Below, piece by piece: positions 44,759 to 56,485 of a stretch of DNA of 64,000 bases. The translations under genes and the position numbers were made by a program. The stretch covers positions 96,060,418 through 96,124,417 of the forward strand of contig CM076261.1 in assembly GCA_038380795.1 (NCBI GenBank), read 5' to 3'. This stretch comes from Pyrocephalus nanus (lineage: Eukaryota; Chordata; Aves; Passeriformes; Tyrannidae). Position 1 is the first letter of the stretch, and each line of letters opens with the position of its first letter. Below the pieces are notes generated by a model, which saw nothing but the letters and a program-made list of their open reading frames with translations, made no database searches and was not told the origin of the DNA.

Positions 44759-45007
44759 GTGACCAGGGAGGTGCCAGTTGAGTGCAGGTTAGAAAAAGTG
44801 CTGGAGCTGGAGAAGAATGGCTGGGAAGAGGATGTGGGGAACTGCAGGCCTTTCAGTGTGACCTCAGTGGTGGGGAAGGTTGTGGAGCAGCTCACCTTGA
44901 GTGCCATCCCCCGGCACTTGCAGCCCCAGGAGGTGCTGAGGCCCAGCCATTGTGGGTTTGTGCAAGGCAGGTGCTGCTGGAGCAAGGGGAGCTCCTTGCA
45001 GGCCAAG
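44759..45007 (+). pseudogene. CR1 ORF2 reverse-transcriptase fragment
   Basis: Counterpart of 24267-24515, same translated block. Confidence 0.75.
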
Positions 45008-45026
45008 GTGAGCGCTGAGTGGGTGA

Positions 45027-45798
45027 GGTGGGGTGTGTTTTCCTTCCCCCAGGGCTCCCTTGGCGTGTGCTCCTCTTGCAGACGTGTCCTGGTGGCGGCA
45101 GCTTTGAAGGGAGAGTTGGTGTTTGGGAGGTTGTGCGTGGAATGTGCTTGTGGGGGCACTTGGCAGCTGCAGACACTGCCCAGGAGAGGTGGGGTGTGCT
45201 CAGTGAGGTCCCCTGATGTCCCTGCCGTGCTGTGGTTTGTGGAGTTGTGGGATTGCATGTGCTGCCCTCGAGGCTGTGTCCATCTGCCCTTGGTGGCAGC
45301 TTTGAGGAGTTGGTTTTTGGGAGGGTTGGCTTGTTGGGTGTGTGTCAGGGAGGGCTGAATAAAGCAAAGGCCAAGGAAATTGGGGGTGCCTTCAGTGAGG
45401 TCCCCCCGTGTCCCTGGTGTGCTGTGGTTTGGGGGCCCTTGTGAAGATGAGGCCCCAAAGCCTCCCAGGCAGAGCTGCCCCCTTGGAGCCGCGGGGAGAG
45501 TTTGCAGGGGGTTTGTCAGGCGAGCAGTGAGTGTTGGTGGGCAAGGGGAAGGCCTGGAGGAAGGTTTGCTGTGTGCCTTGGTGCAGCTGTGGCCTCAGGG
45601 CCTGAGGGGCTGCAGCCAGGAATGCTGAGGGAGCTGCCTGATGTGCTGGGGAGGCCACTGTGCTCCTCTTGCCATCAGCTGCTCCTGGGCACAGTGCCTG
45701 GGAGCGCTTGCTGAGGGCTGACAGAGAGCTCCTGCCTTGGTTTCTGGAGGCAGAGCAGGAGTGAGTGCCTGGAGAAGTGGCCTGTGCTCAGGTGCCCT
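45027..45798. repeat. promoter-proximal modules, spacer 11
   Basis: Counterpart of 24535-25306; resumes after the LTR at 46366-46652. Confidence 0.5.
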
Positions 45799-46365
45799 TG
45801 ATGCCCAAAGGGGGCAATGAAACTGCTCAGAGACAGTTTTGGGTCTTTAAGCAGCAAGAGGGATTTATTTCGAGCAACGCTGGGGAGACCAGCTGGTTCT
45901 CACCGGACAAACCAGCTCCGAAGTTATCAGTGAAAAGTCAGGGAATTTATACAGTTTTGGTGAGTAATTCCAACATCTTTACATGCATATTTATACAGTT
46001 GCAATATCTAAACATAATATTCATAATAGATGGAGTCTGGACAGAGTCTTTTTTTGGAGTGAGCTTCAGGTGGTCATTCCTGTTTCTTCAGACTCAAAGG
46101 GGTTGTATTTTACTCTTCTTCCTCGCTTGAATTTCTCAGCTTTCATAGTTGGCTGACTTCCTGATGGTTAATTTTGCAAGCTGTTGTACTCATGCCCCTT
46201 TCTCGCCCCTTATCTCTTAAGGAACTCTTCCTTCCTGTTCTTACCTGGGTGTGAGCATTCTCTGCCATGCAAGGTACCATCTTTTAAAATTCCTAAGACC
46301 TGACTTCTATCTCTAACTAAGCATTTTAAGGTAACTCTTTAGGGCCTTGCTCAGCTTCACCATCA
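45799..46365 (-). mobile_element. solo LTR of an endogenous retrovirus, copy 2
   Basis: Same 567-bp element as 25307-25873, in the same flanking context. It arrived by duplication of the spacer, not by a second insertion. No differences were noticed between the two copies. Confidence 0.7.
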
Positions 46366-46791
46366 TTGCCAGAGGTATGGTCCATGTGGGTTTCTCAAAT
46401 TTACAGGACATTATATTCTGCCTTTGAATGTTTATTTTCTGATTTAATTAAGAAATACAATGAGCAAACAACAAACAGGAGGTAGATTCTGTTTTTCCCA
46501 GGCTGATCTTTGAGGTCAATCCACTTATTCCGGATTAAGATCATAATTTTTCATAGCCTATAACCCATAAGACTGAATTTTCTCTTCTGTGAACAAATGA
46601 ACAGAAGCAGCAGTGGGAGGTCAGTGAGGTCCTCCCTCCTGCTCTGTTACAGTTTTGGTGTTCTTGTGTGACACCGTGAATCATGACAGCCAAATCAGCG
46701 GAGTTGCTGCTGGATCTGCTCCAGGTGCTTCTCTGGCTGAGCTTCCATTCTGAACCTTGCTCCTTGGGGGTTTGATCTACACCATTTCCAC

Positions 46792-47262
46792 CAGGATGAA
46801 GGACTAACTGCAGTCTCACCCAAGCTGAGTGGTGTGGTTGGTACCCAAGGGTAGCTGATGGCATCCAGAGGAGCCTGGATGGGCAGGAGAGGAGGACCTG
46901 AGCTCTTGTCGTGAGGTTCCACAGGGCCAGGAGCTGGTGGGTTGTGTGAGTGCCTAAGAGGGCTGCAGGCTGGTGGGGACTGTTTGAGAGCAGCCCTGTG
47001 GAGAAGGCTTGGAGGGCACTGGTGGGTGAAGAAGGGAATGGGAGCCAGGAATGTGCCCTGGCAGCCCAGAAACCCCCCGTGTCCTGGGCTCGTGGCCACA
47101 GTGTGGGCAGCAGGGAGAGAGAGGGGATTGTTGATTTGTGCTGATTTGTGGTGAGATTGGAGTTGTGTGTTGAGCTGGGAGAGCCTGAGAATGAGGCCAA
47201 GAGGGAGCTGTGGGTGGGATGCAGAGCAGAGCCTTGGGGCTGATGAAGGGCTGGAGCCCGCG
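46792..47262 (+). pseudogene. CR1 ORF2 C-terminal remnant, 3' flank of gene 12
   Basis: Counterpart of 26300-26770 with one or two substitutions. Confidence 0.7.
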
Positions 47263-47546
47263 GTGTCCATGGACACTTAAGGCAGCACCCCCTGGGAGTT
47301 TGTGTCAGAGGGGTGGGTGGTGTGTCCAAGGCTGTGTTTGGGCAAGGGAAGAGTTTGTGTCCCACTGGGGAAGGCCCTTCTGTGCCAGTGTGTGTTGATG
47401 CTTGTGAAATATTTCCTAGGAGAGAGCTGGTCCCTTCTCCCCCCATGCGATGGCATCTGGTGCCAGAGCTCTGTGCCCAATGAAGTTCTGGGAGACTTGG
47501 GAGAAGAAAGGCTGAGGAGGCATCTGATGTTTTGCTGCAGGAGAAC

Positions 47547-47552
47547 TTTATT
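47547..47552 (-). promoter_or_regulatory. polyadenylation signal, keratin gene 12
   Basis: AATAAA on the minus strand in the usual CTC context. Confidence 0.85.
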
Positions 47553-47699
47553 GAGACAAAAGAGTGAAAAAACAAGAGACAAAAGTAATAGAATTCAGGT
47601 GTGAGTGCAAGAAAGATGAACAATAACTGAGGTCATTTTCTTACAGCAGACTTTTGCAGAGCCCCGAGCTGGTGGTGTGAGGGTTGTTTTGGAGGACCC

Positions 47700-48035
47700 T
47701 CAGCAGGTGGAGCAGCCCCTGGTGCCGTAGCAGCCCAGGCCTCCCAGGCCGTAGCCAAAGGCCCGGGCAGAGCCGAGGCCGTAGCCAAAGGCCCCAAAGG
47801 CGCCGGAGATGGGCTGTCCCTGGGCATTGAGCTCCGTGCCCAGGGCAGCCCCTGCGGCGGATCCGACGGCGGAGCTCTGGGGGAAGGAGGTCATGATGGG
47901 CCCTGGCAGGGTGACGCGCACGGGGGAGGGCTGGATGAGGACGGTGGAGTCCTGGCACTGGGTGACACAGGGCTGGTTGCAGCTGTTGGCCAGCGGGGTG
48001 GGTGCGCAGGGGCGGCAGAGGTCGTAGCAGGCCAT
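47700..48035 (-). CDS. feather-type corneous beta-protein, copy 12
   Basis: 111 residues, Arg40/Ala60/Phe80. Intron 48056-48299. Variant TATA. Its 3' side is the twin of gene 7 (which is Thr60), while its 5' spacer is the twin of that of gene 1. Confidence 0.93.
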   Translation of the reverse strand: MACYDLCRPCAPTPLANSCNQPCVTQCQDSTVLIQPSPVRVTLPGPIMTSFPQSSAVGSAAGAALGTELNAQGQPISGAFGAFGYGLGSARAFGYGLGGLGCYGTRGCSTC

Positions 48036-48369
48036 GGGTGTGGTGTGGAGGGGCCCTGTGAGGGCAGGGAAGAGAAGAGAAGAGGTGAGAAGAGCAGAGC
48101 AGAGAGGGGGCTGAGGCAGCGCAGGGCCGTGGGGGTGCGAGGGGCGGTGTTGGCGGAGGGCGAGGCAGTGGGGAGGCTGCTGTGGGGCTGTGGGGAGGCG
48201 TGAGGGCTGCTGAGGCTGGGGCAGAGCGTGCTGGGAGAGAGGGGCCAGGGGGGCGGTGTGGCAGGAGCAGGAGGGGGTTGTCAGGGGCTGCAGGCTCACC
48301 TTGTTGGCGGCACAGAAGGCAGGAGAAGGCGTCAGGAGAAGCGTGGCAGGGAGAGAGGCGCTGGGCCGG

Positions 48370-48377
48370 CTTTTCTG
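48370..48377 (-). promoter_or_regulatory. TATA-position motif, keratin gene 12 (CAGAAAAG variant)
   Basis: T-to-G change in the TATA core. Confidence 0.65.
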
Positions 48378-48506
48378 CTGCTCCCGCAGGGGCGGCACAG
48401 CCTTGGCCCAGGCCCTTGGGGCATTTCTCAGGCAGCAGCTCTTGCCTGGCCCAGCCTGGCCAGTCCTGAGCTGGGCGTGTTTTCCTTCCCCAGCTCTGCA
48501 ATGTCC

Positions 48507-49195
48507 TGTCCTGCCCTTGAGGCCGTGTCCATCTGCCCTTGGTGGCAGCTTTTGAGATTCAGTTGGAAGTGGCAGGATTTGCATGGCAAGTGCATTACTG
48601 GGAGGTTTGTAGACACGAGCAAAGCTTTGGTGGCAGAGGTGTCCTCAGTGAGGTGACCTCATGCCACTCGTGTGCTGTGGTTTGTGGCTCTGTTGTGCAG
48701 AGTGAACGCTCTGCTGTGCTCCTGGATGTCCATCAGTCGTTGTGCTGCACCCAGGAATGCTGAGGGAGCTGCTTTTTGTTCTTGGGAGGTCCCTCTGCAA
48801 TAGCCTGGAAAGGTCCTGGTGCCTGGGAGCACTTCCTGATGGCTGAAGGAAAGCTCATTCCCCTCCTGTCTTGAACAGGATCCAGAGGGATGATGTGCAA
48901 AGCTTGAGGTCTGTCAGGCTGAGCTCCTTCCCACTGTTCCATTCCATTTGGGTCTTCCAAAGTTGACCAGCAGCAGATTCTGTCATTGAAACCGTGTTTC
49001 TTCAGCTCAGGAAGAATGCAGTGAACAAAAAGCAAACACAGGCTGGATAATCTTTTTGCCCAGGCTGGTCTATGACCTTAATTTACATATTCAGCCTTTG
49101 TGTCATAAGGTTTTGTAGCTTTTAACCTGTAAATTTTGATATGCTGTAGCTCTGAGCCAAAGCCAGTAATTGCCATTAGAAGGTCAATGTGCTCC
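48507..49195. repeat. promoter-proximal module U1, spacer 12
   Basis: Closest to 1210-1900, sharing GGTGGCAGCTTTTGAGATTC and CGAGCAAAGC. Confidence 0.55.
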
Positions 49196-49201
49196 TCTTG
49201 A

Positions 49202-50290
49202 CTCCTCTGCAATGGTGGGGGTGTTCCTGTGTGACCCAGGGAAGCAGGAAAGCCTCAGCAGTGCAGCTGCTGCTCCAGGATGTGGTTCAGGAGCTGTTTT
49301 GGGTGAGCTGATGTTGTGAACCTTCCAGGCTGGAGCTTTGGTCTTCCACCATTTCCATCCATTCCTGTGATGTGCCAACCCTGCCAGGGGAAAAGAGGAG
49401 CCTTCAGGAGAGGGCAATTTGCAGGTGAGAGTGGCTGCACGATGGCCTTTGGCTCTTGCTGGCCACTTGTGCTGCTGGCAGAGCAAGGATCAAAATGTGG
49501 GAGAGAAGTGGGGCTGCCAGGGAGCCCTGGGGCCAGCGCTGGGGATGGGTCAGCAGGCAGATGGAGCCCCAGTCACTGTCCCCCTTGGAGCTCTGGCATC
49601 CCCCAGTTCTTCACCCAGGGCTGCCTGTGCTGCTGATCCCCAGCTGGACAATTGTGCTGTCCAGGAGGGTCCAGTGAGGGACAGGATCATCAACCTGACT
49701 GAAGTGCCAAGGAATTGTGTTCCTCACATTCCCTTCATCTGTGAGTGGAGGGGCAGAAACACAGGAGGATATGAAATCAGCCAGGAGAGACTTTCCCTGA
49801 GTGACCCCACCCTGGCTGTGCCTGATGGTCTCATTGTCCTTCCAGTGCCTTCCAGTCCCACCCTGTAGGATCTTCTCCATCATTGCTCTGGGTCCTCAGA
49901 GCAGCCTGGCAGGTGTGCAGTTCCTGCCTCCTCCCTGAGTGCCTGTGATAACTGGGGCTGAGTTGGGTGATTGCAGTGTCCCCAAAGGCCTGTGGTGACT
50001 GCCAGCAGGTGCCGAAATGCAGGCGAGCTGAGTGTGCTGAGGGTTGTCCCCCAGGGCAGCAGAGCTGTTGGGGAGGAAGAGGAGGGGAGGCAGGAAGGGG
50101 ATCTGTGGCTGGGCCTTGCTGGGGCTGCAGGGCCTGGCAGGCAAGAGGCAGCTGGGCCAGGGCAGGGCTGGGCTGGGGGTGCCAGGGAGTCAGGGGGTGT
50201 CAGGGCTCCCCCAGAGAGGGGGGTTGTGTCCCTGCATGTGCAATAGTGCAGGGGGAAGGTTGGCTGAGCCCTGCAGTGCTGAGGGAGGGA
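49202..50290. repeat. unrecognised 1.1-kb segment, copy 4 of 4
   Basis: Counterpart of 1905-2988. Similarity stops near 50290, where different CR1 sequence begins. Confidence 0.45.
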
Positions 50291-50299
50291 CCTGATGTC

Positions 50300-51050
50300 C
50301 TTGCACTGAACACACAGGAGTCTCATGGCATTCTGGAAGGGAAATGCAAATCCTTTGGTCTGGGAGGGAGTCTGCCCAGGTGGGAGCAAGGCCTGGCAGC
50401 CATTTGGGTAGAAAGGAGCTTCCCAAAGACAGGCCTCCTGGAAACCCCAAGGTTTAGTGGAGAACAAATCAACCTTGACAGGGCCATGTAGGTTTGCAGC
50501 CAATTGTCCCCCAGTGCCCAGGACAGCCCTGGGCAAAGAGTTGGGATCAAGTAACGGGAGGGGGCCCTTCATGTCTCTGCAGCACTGGTGGGGTGCATGG
50601 GGGGCTGTGTGGGGTTCAGGGCTCCCCAGTGCGAGGAGAGCATGGTCCCAGTGGAGAGAGAGCAGTGCAGGGGCACCAAGAGATAATGGGGCTGGACCAG
50701 CTTTCCTAGAGGAGAGGCCAAGAGAGCTAAGACTGCAGGAGACAGGGCTGGACACGAGGGTGTCATCAAAGGGTGTAAATCCCTGCTGGCAGGAAAGGAA
50801 GATGAATAATCACAGCTCTTGTCAGTAATGCACTTGTGCAGGATGAAAAGCCATGGGAACAGGGGAAAAGAAAAGGAATTCCAGGGGCAAAGATGGTGAG
50901 ACCTTTTTTGGGGGATGAGGGTGGAAGAGGCTGTATGGTCTCCATCCTATCTAAAACTGAACTGGCCATAATCTCCCACCCTGCTATGGCTGTCAATGTA
51001 TGGGCTGGAACTGTTAAAGCAAATGCCCTAGAGAGTTCCTTCCAAACATG
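50300..51050 (+). mobile_element. CR1 LINE fragment (end of ORF2 to 3' region)
   Basis: Degenerate CR1 with CTCTGCAGCACTGGTGGGG, AGGGCTCCCCAGTGCGAGG and GAGAGGCCAAGAGAGC in order. Distinct from the CR1 pieces in the other spacers. The D1 flank of gene 13 follows (51115-51404). Confidence 0.6.
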
Positions 51051-51404
51051 AATATTCTGAATATTCTCTGCCTATGTTTATTAGGAGAGCTTGAGAGTCC
51101 CGCTGGACCACTGAGTTTCTGCAGTGTGTGCTGGCCCAGAGAGACTTTGGCAGAGGCTGTGCAGGAGAGCATTGTTGTGGGGAAGCCTTTGGTGCAGCAG
51201 GTGCTGGGTTTGTGCCCCGTTCTGGAAGGGCCCCAGCCTGTGCAGTGTGTGTGTTAGTGCTGGGGGGGTATTTGCTGACAAAGGGGTTGTGGCTCTTGCC
51301 CAACTGCCCAGGAGCCCGTTGATCCCCGGCATTGTGGGTGAGGATCTGAGCCCATGGGAAATAAAAAAGGCAAGGAGTCATCTGAATGTGTGCTGCAGGA
51401 GAAC

Positions 51405-51410
51405 TTAATT
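51405..51410 (-). promoter_or_regulatory. mutated polyadenylation signal, keratin gene 13 (AATTAA)
   Basis: All other copies have AATAAA here; this copy has AATTAA from one substitution at 51407. The next minus-strand AATAAA downstream is at 51077-51082, about 325 bp away, so the transcript may be extended. Confidence 0.75.
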
Positions 51411-51558
51411 GAGACAAAAGAGTGAAGAGACAAGAGAAAGAAGTGGAAGGGATCCACTGTGAGGTGCAAGTAGAGCGATCAGGTGTTGAGGTCCTTTGGT
51501 TATAGCAGGTTTTTCCAGAGCCTCGAGCTGGTGGTGTGAGGGGTGTTGTGGAGGACCC

Positions 51559-51894
51559 TCAGCAGGTGGAGCAGCCCCTGGTGCCGTAGCAGCCCAGGCC
51601 TCCCAGGCCGTAGCCAAAAGCCCGGGCAGAGCCGAGGCCGTAGCCAAAGGCCCCAAAGGCGCCGGAGATGGGCTGTCCCTGGGCATTGAGCTCCGTGCCC
51701 AGGGCAGCCCCTGCGGCGGATCCGACGGCGGAGCTCTGGGGGAAGGAGGTCATGATGGGCCCTGGCAGGGTGACGCGCACGGGGGAGGGCTGGATGAGGA
51801 CGGTGGAGTCCTGGCACTGGGTGACACAGGGCTGGTTGCAGCTGTTGGCCAGCGGGGTGGGTGCGCAGGGGCGGCAGAGGTCGTAGCAGGCCAT
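51559..51894 (-). CDS. feather-type corneous beta-protein, copy 13
   Basis: 111 residues, Arg40/Ala60/Phe80, with a private silent change in codon 92 (GCT for GCC). Intron 51915-52158. It combines three oddities: variant TATA, U3 distal flank and a damaged polyadenylation signal. The ORF itself is intact, so it may be a weakly expressed copy or one kept in frame by gene conversion. Confidence 0.92.
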   Translation of the reverse strand: MACYDLCRPCAPTPLANSCNQPCVTQCQDSTVLIQPSPVRVTLPGPIMTSFPQSSAVGSAAGAALGTELNAQGQPISGAFGAFGYGLGSARAFGYGLGGLGCYGTRGCSTC

Positions 51895-52228
51895 GGGTGT
51901 GGTGTGGAGGGGCCCTGTGAGGGCAGGGAAGAGAAGAGAAGAGGTGAGAAGAGCAGAGCAGAGAGGGGGCTGAGGCAGCGCAGGGCCGTGGGGGTGCGAG
52001 GGGCGGTGTTGGCGGAGGGCGAGGCAGTGGGGAGGCTGCTGTGGGGCTGTGGGGAGGCGTGAGGGCTGCTGAGGCTGGGGCAGAGCGTGCTGGGAGAGAG
52101 GGGCCAGGGGGGCGGTGTGGCAGGAGCAGGAGGGGGTTGTCAGGGGCTGCAGGCTCACCTTGTTGGCGGCACAGAAGGCAGGAGAAGGCGTCAGGAGAAG
52201 CGTGGCAGGGAGAGAGGCGCTGGGCCGG

Positions 52229-52236
52229 CTTTTCTG
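52229..52236 (-). promoter_or_regulatory. TATA-position motif, keratin gene 13 (CAGAAAAG variant)
   Basis: T-to-G change in the TATA core. Confidence 0.65.
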
Positions 52237-52270
52237 CTGCTCCCGCAGGGGCGGCACAGCCTTGGCCCAG

Positions 52271-53863
52271 CACTGTCAGCTGGCGGCAGCTTGGAGGGCT
52301 TGGTTTGTGGGAGGCTTGGGTGGTTGGAGGTGTGTCAGGGAGGGCTGAATAAACCCCCAGAGCCCAGGAGAGGTGTGATGTCATGAGGGAGGTGATTTGG
52401 TGGCCCTGGTGTGCTGTGGTTTGTGGGTGCTTTGTGCTGACTGGTCCCCCTCTTGTTGTGTGGGACTGGATGTCCCTCAGTGCTTGTGTTGCACCCAGGA
52501 ATGCTGAGGGAGCCTTTTGGTGTCCTGGGGAGGTCACTCTCCAATAGCTTGGAAATGTCATTCTTCCTGGGAGTGCTTCCCCACGGATGAAGGAGAGCTC
52601 CTTCCTTTGTATTTTGAATGGGATCAAGGGAGAGGATCTGGAAGACCGAAGGTTTCTCAGGCTGAACTTTTTCCATTCCTGGAGTGCATTTGGATTTCTG
52701 AAATTTTCAGTACCAGGCTCTTTGTCACTTAAACTTTATTTCTTGACCTCTTGTTCAAATGTAATAACCAAACACCTAACCATTCTCAGGAATGGTGAGG
52801 GAGCCATTTGGTGTCCTGAGGAGGACACTGCAGGACCTTGGAATGGTCAAAGTGCCTGGGATCCCTTCCTGATGGATAAAGAAGTGCTCATGCTCTTGTA
52901 TTTTGAATGGGATCAAGAGAGAGGATCTGAAAAACCCAAGGGTGCTCAGGCTGAACTTTTCCCTTTGGTATGGTCCTTTTGGATTTCTCAGGTTTACAGG
53001 AACATGTACTCTGTTTTTTAAAGTGTGTTTCTTGAACTTATGAAGAAATAGAATAAACAAACACCCAACAGGGCTTCATGCCTCTGTGCCCCGGCTGGGC
53101 TGTGACCCCAATTCCTTAATTCCACATTCAAGCCTGTAAGTTTTAGAAGTTGTAACAAAACTAATAGGTTGTAACATCCTGGAACCTGTGAGTAGAGCAT
53201 TATAATTACCAGTGGACAGTTGACAAGCTTCTGTCTCCTATTTTGTCACAAGAAGAGAATTCCTATGTGGAATTGTGAGATCCCATGTCCTGCCCTTGAG
53301 GCCTTGCCCTTGGTGGCAGCTTTTCACTGTGAGTATTTGAGGCCAAAGGTTGGTGTTGAAAGGTTGTGTCAGAGAGGGCTGGAGATGTGAGCAAAGCTTT
53401 GGAGAGGTGGGGTGTGATCAGTGAGGTCCCCCCGTGTCCCTCGTGTGCTGTGGATTGGGGGATGTTGTGAGGAGGGTCCCCATTCCCTCTGAGCCCTGTC
53501 AGGCTGCTCTGGGCTGTGCAGCTCTGCTGGCCAGCAGGACCTGCCCCTTCCAGCGCAGTTGCTCCCTCCCCACCTTGCTCCCAGCTTAGCAGGGTCTTTA
53601 TTCCTGTGGGTGAGGATGGGATGATTTTTATCTGCTGGAAAACAGTGCCAAGGCCGTGGAGAAGCAGAAGGGGATGGTGAGAGGTTAGCATTGATTTTGG
53701 GAGGGCAAATCCTGTATTTGAGAGCTCTGTGCTATCTGGAGAGAAGAAAATCTTGGATGGTGGGAGAGCCATGGCTGGTGTTTACCCAACCTTTCAGTCA
53801 AGGCTTTGGCACTGTCTCCCAGTGCGGGATCCTGGAGTAGCCAGGGATGTGCAGGTGGTGCAA
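52271..53863. repeat. promoter-proximal modules (U3 type), spacer 13
   Basis: The U3 flank begins after TTGGCCCAG, as in genes 2 and 3. A roughly 300-bp part around GGTGAGGGAGCCATTTGGTG is repeated at about 52500 and 52790. From 53333 it matches 5870-6400. Confidence 0.55.
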
Positions 53864-53927
53864 GTGGACAGAGGGGTGGAGTGCTGAGTGTGTGAAGGGC
53901 TGGGACAGAGCCCTGTGCTCAGTGAGC

Positions 53928-54900
53928 CCAAGTGCAGAAGGAGTCAAGTGTGCAGGGCAGTAGGACAAGGGTTGGATCCACGGGAGCAACAGTGTCCAAC
54001 AGGCTCAGCCGTGACGGGGGCAGTGGGACTGTTGCCCCCTCAGCAAGTTGGCAGATGGTGTAAAGTGCAGAGGAGTGACTGAGGCACGGGATGGTTGTGG
54101 CACCAGTCAGAGGGACCTGGAGAGGTGGGAGATGGAGGGTTCAAGGAATGTCCTGAAGTTCAAGAGGGGGAAATGTGAAGTTGTGTGTCCAGGCAGGAAG
54201 GGCACTGGGCCCCAGGTGATGCTGGGGTTTGGGAGGCTGGAAAGCAGCTTGGCTGAGCAGGACCTGTGGTGCTGGTGGAGAATGAAGGGACCACAAGGTC
54301 TCAGTGATCCCTGACTTGCAATGGCAGAGCAGTGCCCAAGATGGATTTCAGAAATGTTGCCATGAAGGGGAGAGAGGTGGCCCTTCCTCTCTCTGGAGTT
54401 TTCTTGGGGTCCCAAGTGGGACCTCCTGTGCAGGTCTGGGCTGCAGAGTCCAAGCAGAAGCAGCTCCTGGACTCAGTGAGTGCAGCCCAGGGCAGGGCCA
54501 GCAATGCAGTGAAGGGGCTGGAGCATCTTGGCTAGAGGAGAGGCTGAGAGAGCTGGGAGTGCCAGGAGACAAGGCTGGCCAGGGCAGGGTCATCAGTGGG
54601 GGTGAATCCCTGGTGGCAGGGAAGGAAGTGGAGGGAGCCCAGCTCTTGTCAGCAGAGCACACAGGAGGGCAGGACAGGTGGCTGTACGCACAAGGGAAAC
54701 CAAATGGGATTCCATGGAGAAAGCAAACAAGCCTTCCTCTGTATGAGGGAGGTCACAGAATTGAAGAGGAGGTGGATCCTCCCCCCCAGTAAATCAAACA
54801 CTGACCTGCCCATGGTCCTGGACATCCTTTTCATATAGCCCTGTTTCAGCAGGGCATGAAGCACATGAGCTTCCAAGGTTTTGCAGAATTGAATGATTCT
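53928..54900 (+). mobile_element. CR1 LINE fragment (end of ORF2 to 3' region)
   Basis: Near-identical to 6465-7200 up to about 54660, then continues to a different CR1 3' end (GCCCTGTTTCAGCAGGGCA near 54840). The D3 flank of gene 14 follows (54940-55243). Confidence 0.65.
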
Positions 54901-55243
54901 GTGACTCTGTTTGCTGGTAGTGCTGGAAGACCCTGCTGGGTGAGAGAGTTTGTGCAGTGTGTGCTGGCCCAGAGAGACTTTGGCAGAGGCTGTGCAGGAG
55001 AGCATTGTTGTGGGGAAGCCTTTGGTGTAGCAGGTGAAGGGTTTATGTCATATTTTGGAAAGATCCCCACCCTGTGCCAGTCTGTGTGCCAGTGGTGGTG
55101 GCAAATGTGCTAAAAAAAGTCTTCTGGCCATTTTCCACCGACCCTGATGGCCTCTTGAGCCTTGGTGTTTTCCTCCTTCAGATTGTGGGAGCATGGGATG
55201 AAACAATTAAGTGGAGTCATGAGATGCTGTGATGCAGGAGAAG

Positions 55244-55249
55244 TTTATT
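55244..55249 (-). promoter_or_regulatory. polyadenylation signal, keratin gene 14
   Basis: AATAAA on the minus strand; long D3-type 3'UTR of about 446 bp. Confidence 0.85.
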
Positions 55250-55689
55250 GAGACACAAGAGAGAAAAGGAACAAGCAGCCAGGGGGAGGGATCTGCTCTG
55301 AGGTGCCAGAAGGGCGACCATCAGCCAAGGTCCTTCCCTGGCAGGAGAATTTCTGCAGAGCCCCCAGGTCTTCCTGCTGCCCTTGTTGGGAGCAGCCCAG
55401 CGGAGGTGGCCGAAGGTGTGTGTGTTGTGAGAAGGTGTTTGCAGCAGAGGGGACTGGGCAGAGCCCAAGGGGCTCTGGAGAGAAGGAAGGGGGAGAAGAG
55501 GAGGAGGGAGCTGGGCCATGTTGGCAGCAGGGCGGGCTGGCCCCTTCCCTGCTTCCTTGCTGGGAGCCCTGAGAGCAGGAGCTGGAAGTGCTGAGGCCCT
55601 GGGAGAGCCTTGGGCTGGAGATGAATCCCTGTTGGAGGTGGAGGATTGCAGGTGGTGGGTGGTTGGTGTTGGGGCAGTTGTTTGGGGGC

Positions 55690-56025
55690 TCAGCAGGTGG
55701 AGCAGCCCCTGGTGCCGTAGCAGCCCAGGCCTCCCAGGCCGTAGCCAAAGGCCCGGGCAGAGCCGAGGCCGTAGCCAAAGGCCCCAAAGGCGCCGGAGAT
55801 GGGCTGTCCCTGGGCATTGAGCTCCGTGCCCAGGGCAGCCCCTGCGGTGGATCCGACGGCGGAGCTCTGGGGGAAGGAGGTCATGATGGGCCCTGGCAGG
55901 GTGACGCGCACGGGGGAGGGCTGGATGAGGACGGTGGAGTCCTGGCACTGGGTGACACAGGGCTGGTTGCAGCTGTTGGCCAGCGGGGTGGGTGCGCAGG
56001 GGCGGCAGAGGTCGTAGCAGGCCAT
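55690..56025 (-). CDS. feather-type corneous beta-protein, copy 14
   Basis: 111 residues, Arg40/Thr60/Phe80. The intron 56046-56284 is 239 bp because one 5-bp unit of the GAGAA-type repeat just before the splice acceptor is missing. The acceptor itself is intact. Intact TATA; flanks D3 and U1. Confidence 0.93.
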   Translation of the reverse strand: MACYDLCRPCAPTPLANSCNQPCVTQCQDSTVLIQPSPVRVTLPGPIMTSFPQSSAVGSTAGAALGTELNAQGQPISGAFGAFGYGLGSARAFGYGLGGLGCYGTRGCSTC

Positions 56026-56354
56026 GGGTGTGGTGTGGAGGGGCCCTGTGAGGGCAGGGAAGAGAAGAGGTGAGAAGAGCAGAGCAGAGAGGGGGCTGAG
56101 GCAGCGCAGGGCCGTGGGGGTGCGAGGGGCGGTGTTGGCGGAGGGCGAGGCAGTGGGGAGGCTGCTGTGGGGCTGTGGGGAGGCGTGAGGGCTGCTGAGG
56201 CTGGGGCAGAGCGTGCTGGGAGAGAGGGGCCAGGGGGGCGGTGTGGCAGGAGCAGGAGGGGGTTGTCAGGGGCTGCAGGCTCACCTTGTTGGCGGCACAG
56301 AAGGCAGGAGAAGGCGTCAGGAGAAGCGTGGCAGGGAGAGAGGCGCTGGGCCGG

Positions 56355-56362
56355 CTTTTATG
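56355..56362 (-). promoter_or_regulatory. TATA box, keratin gene 14 (intact)
   Basis: CATAAAAG on the minus strand. Confidence 0.8.
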
Positions 56363-56485
56363 CTGCTCCCGCAGGGGCGGCACAGCCTTGGCCCAGGCCC
56401 TTGGGGCATTTCTCAGGCAGCAGCTCTTGCCTGGCCCAGCCTGGCCAGTCCTGAGCTGGGCGTGTTTTCCTTCCCCAGCTCTGCA

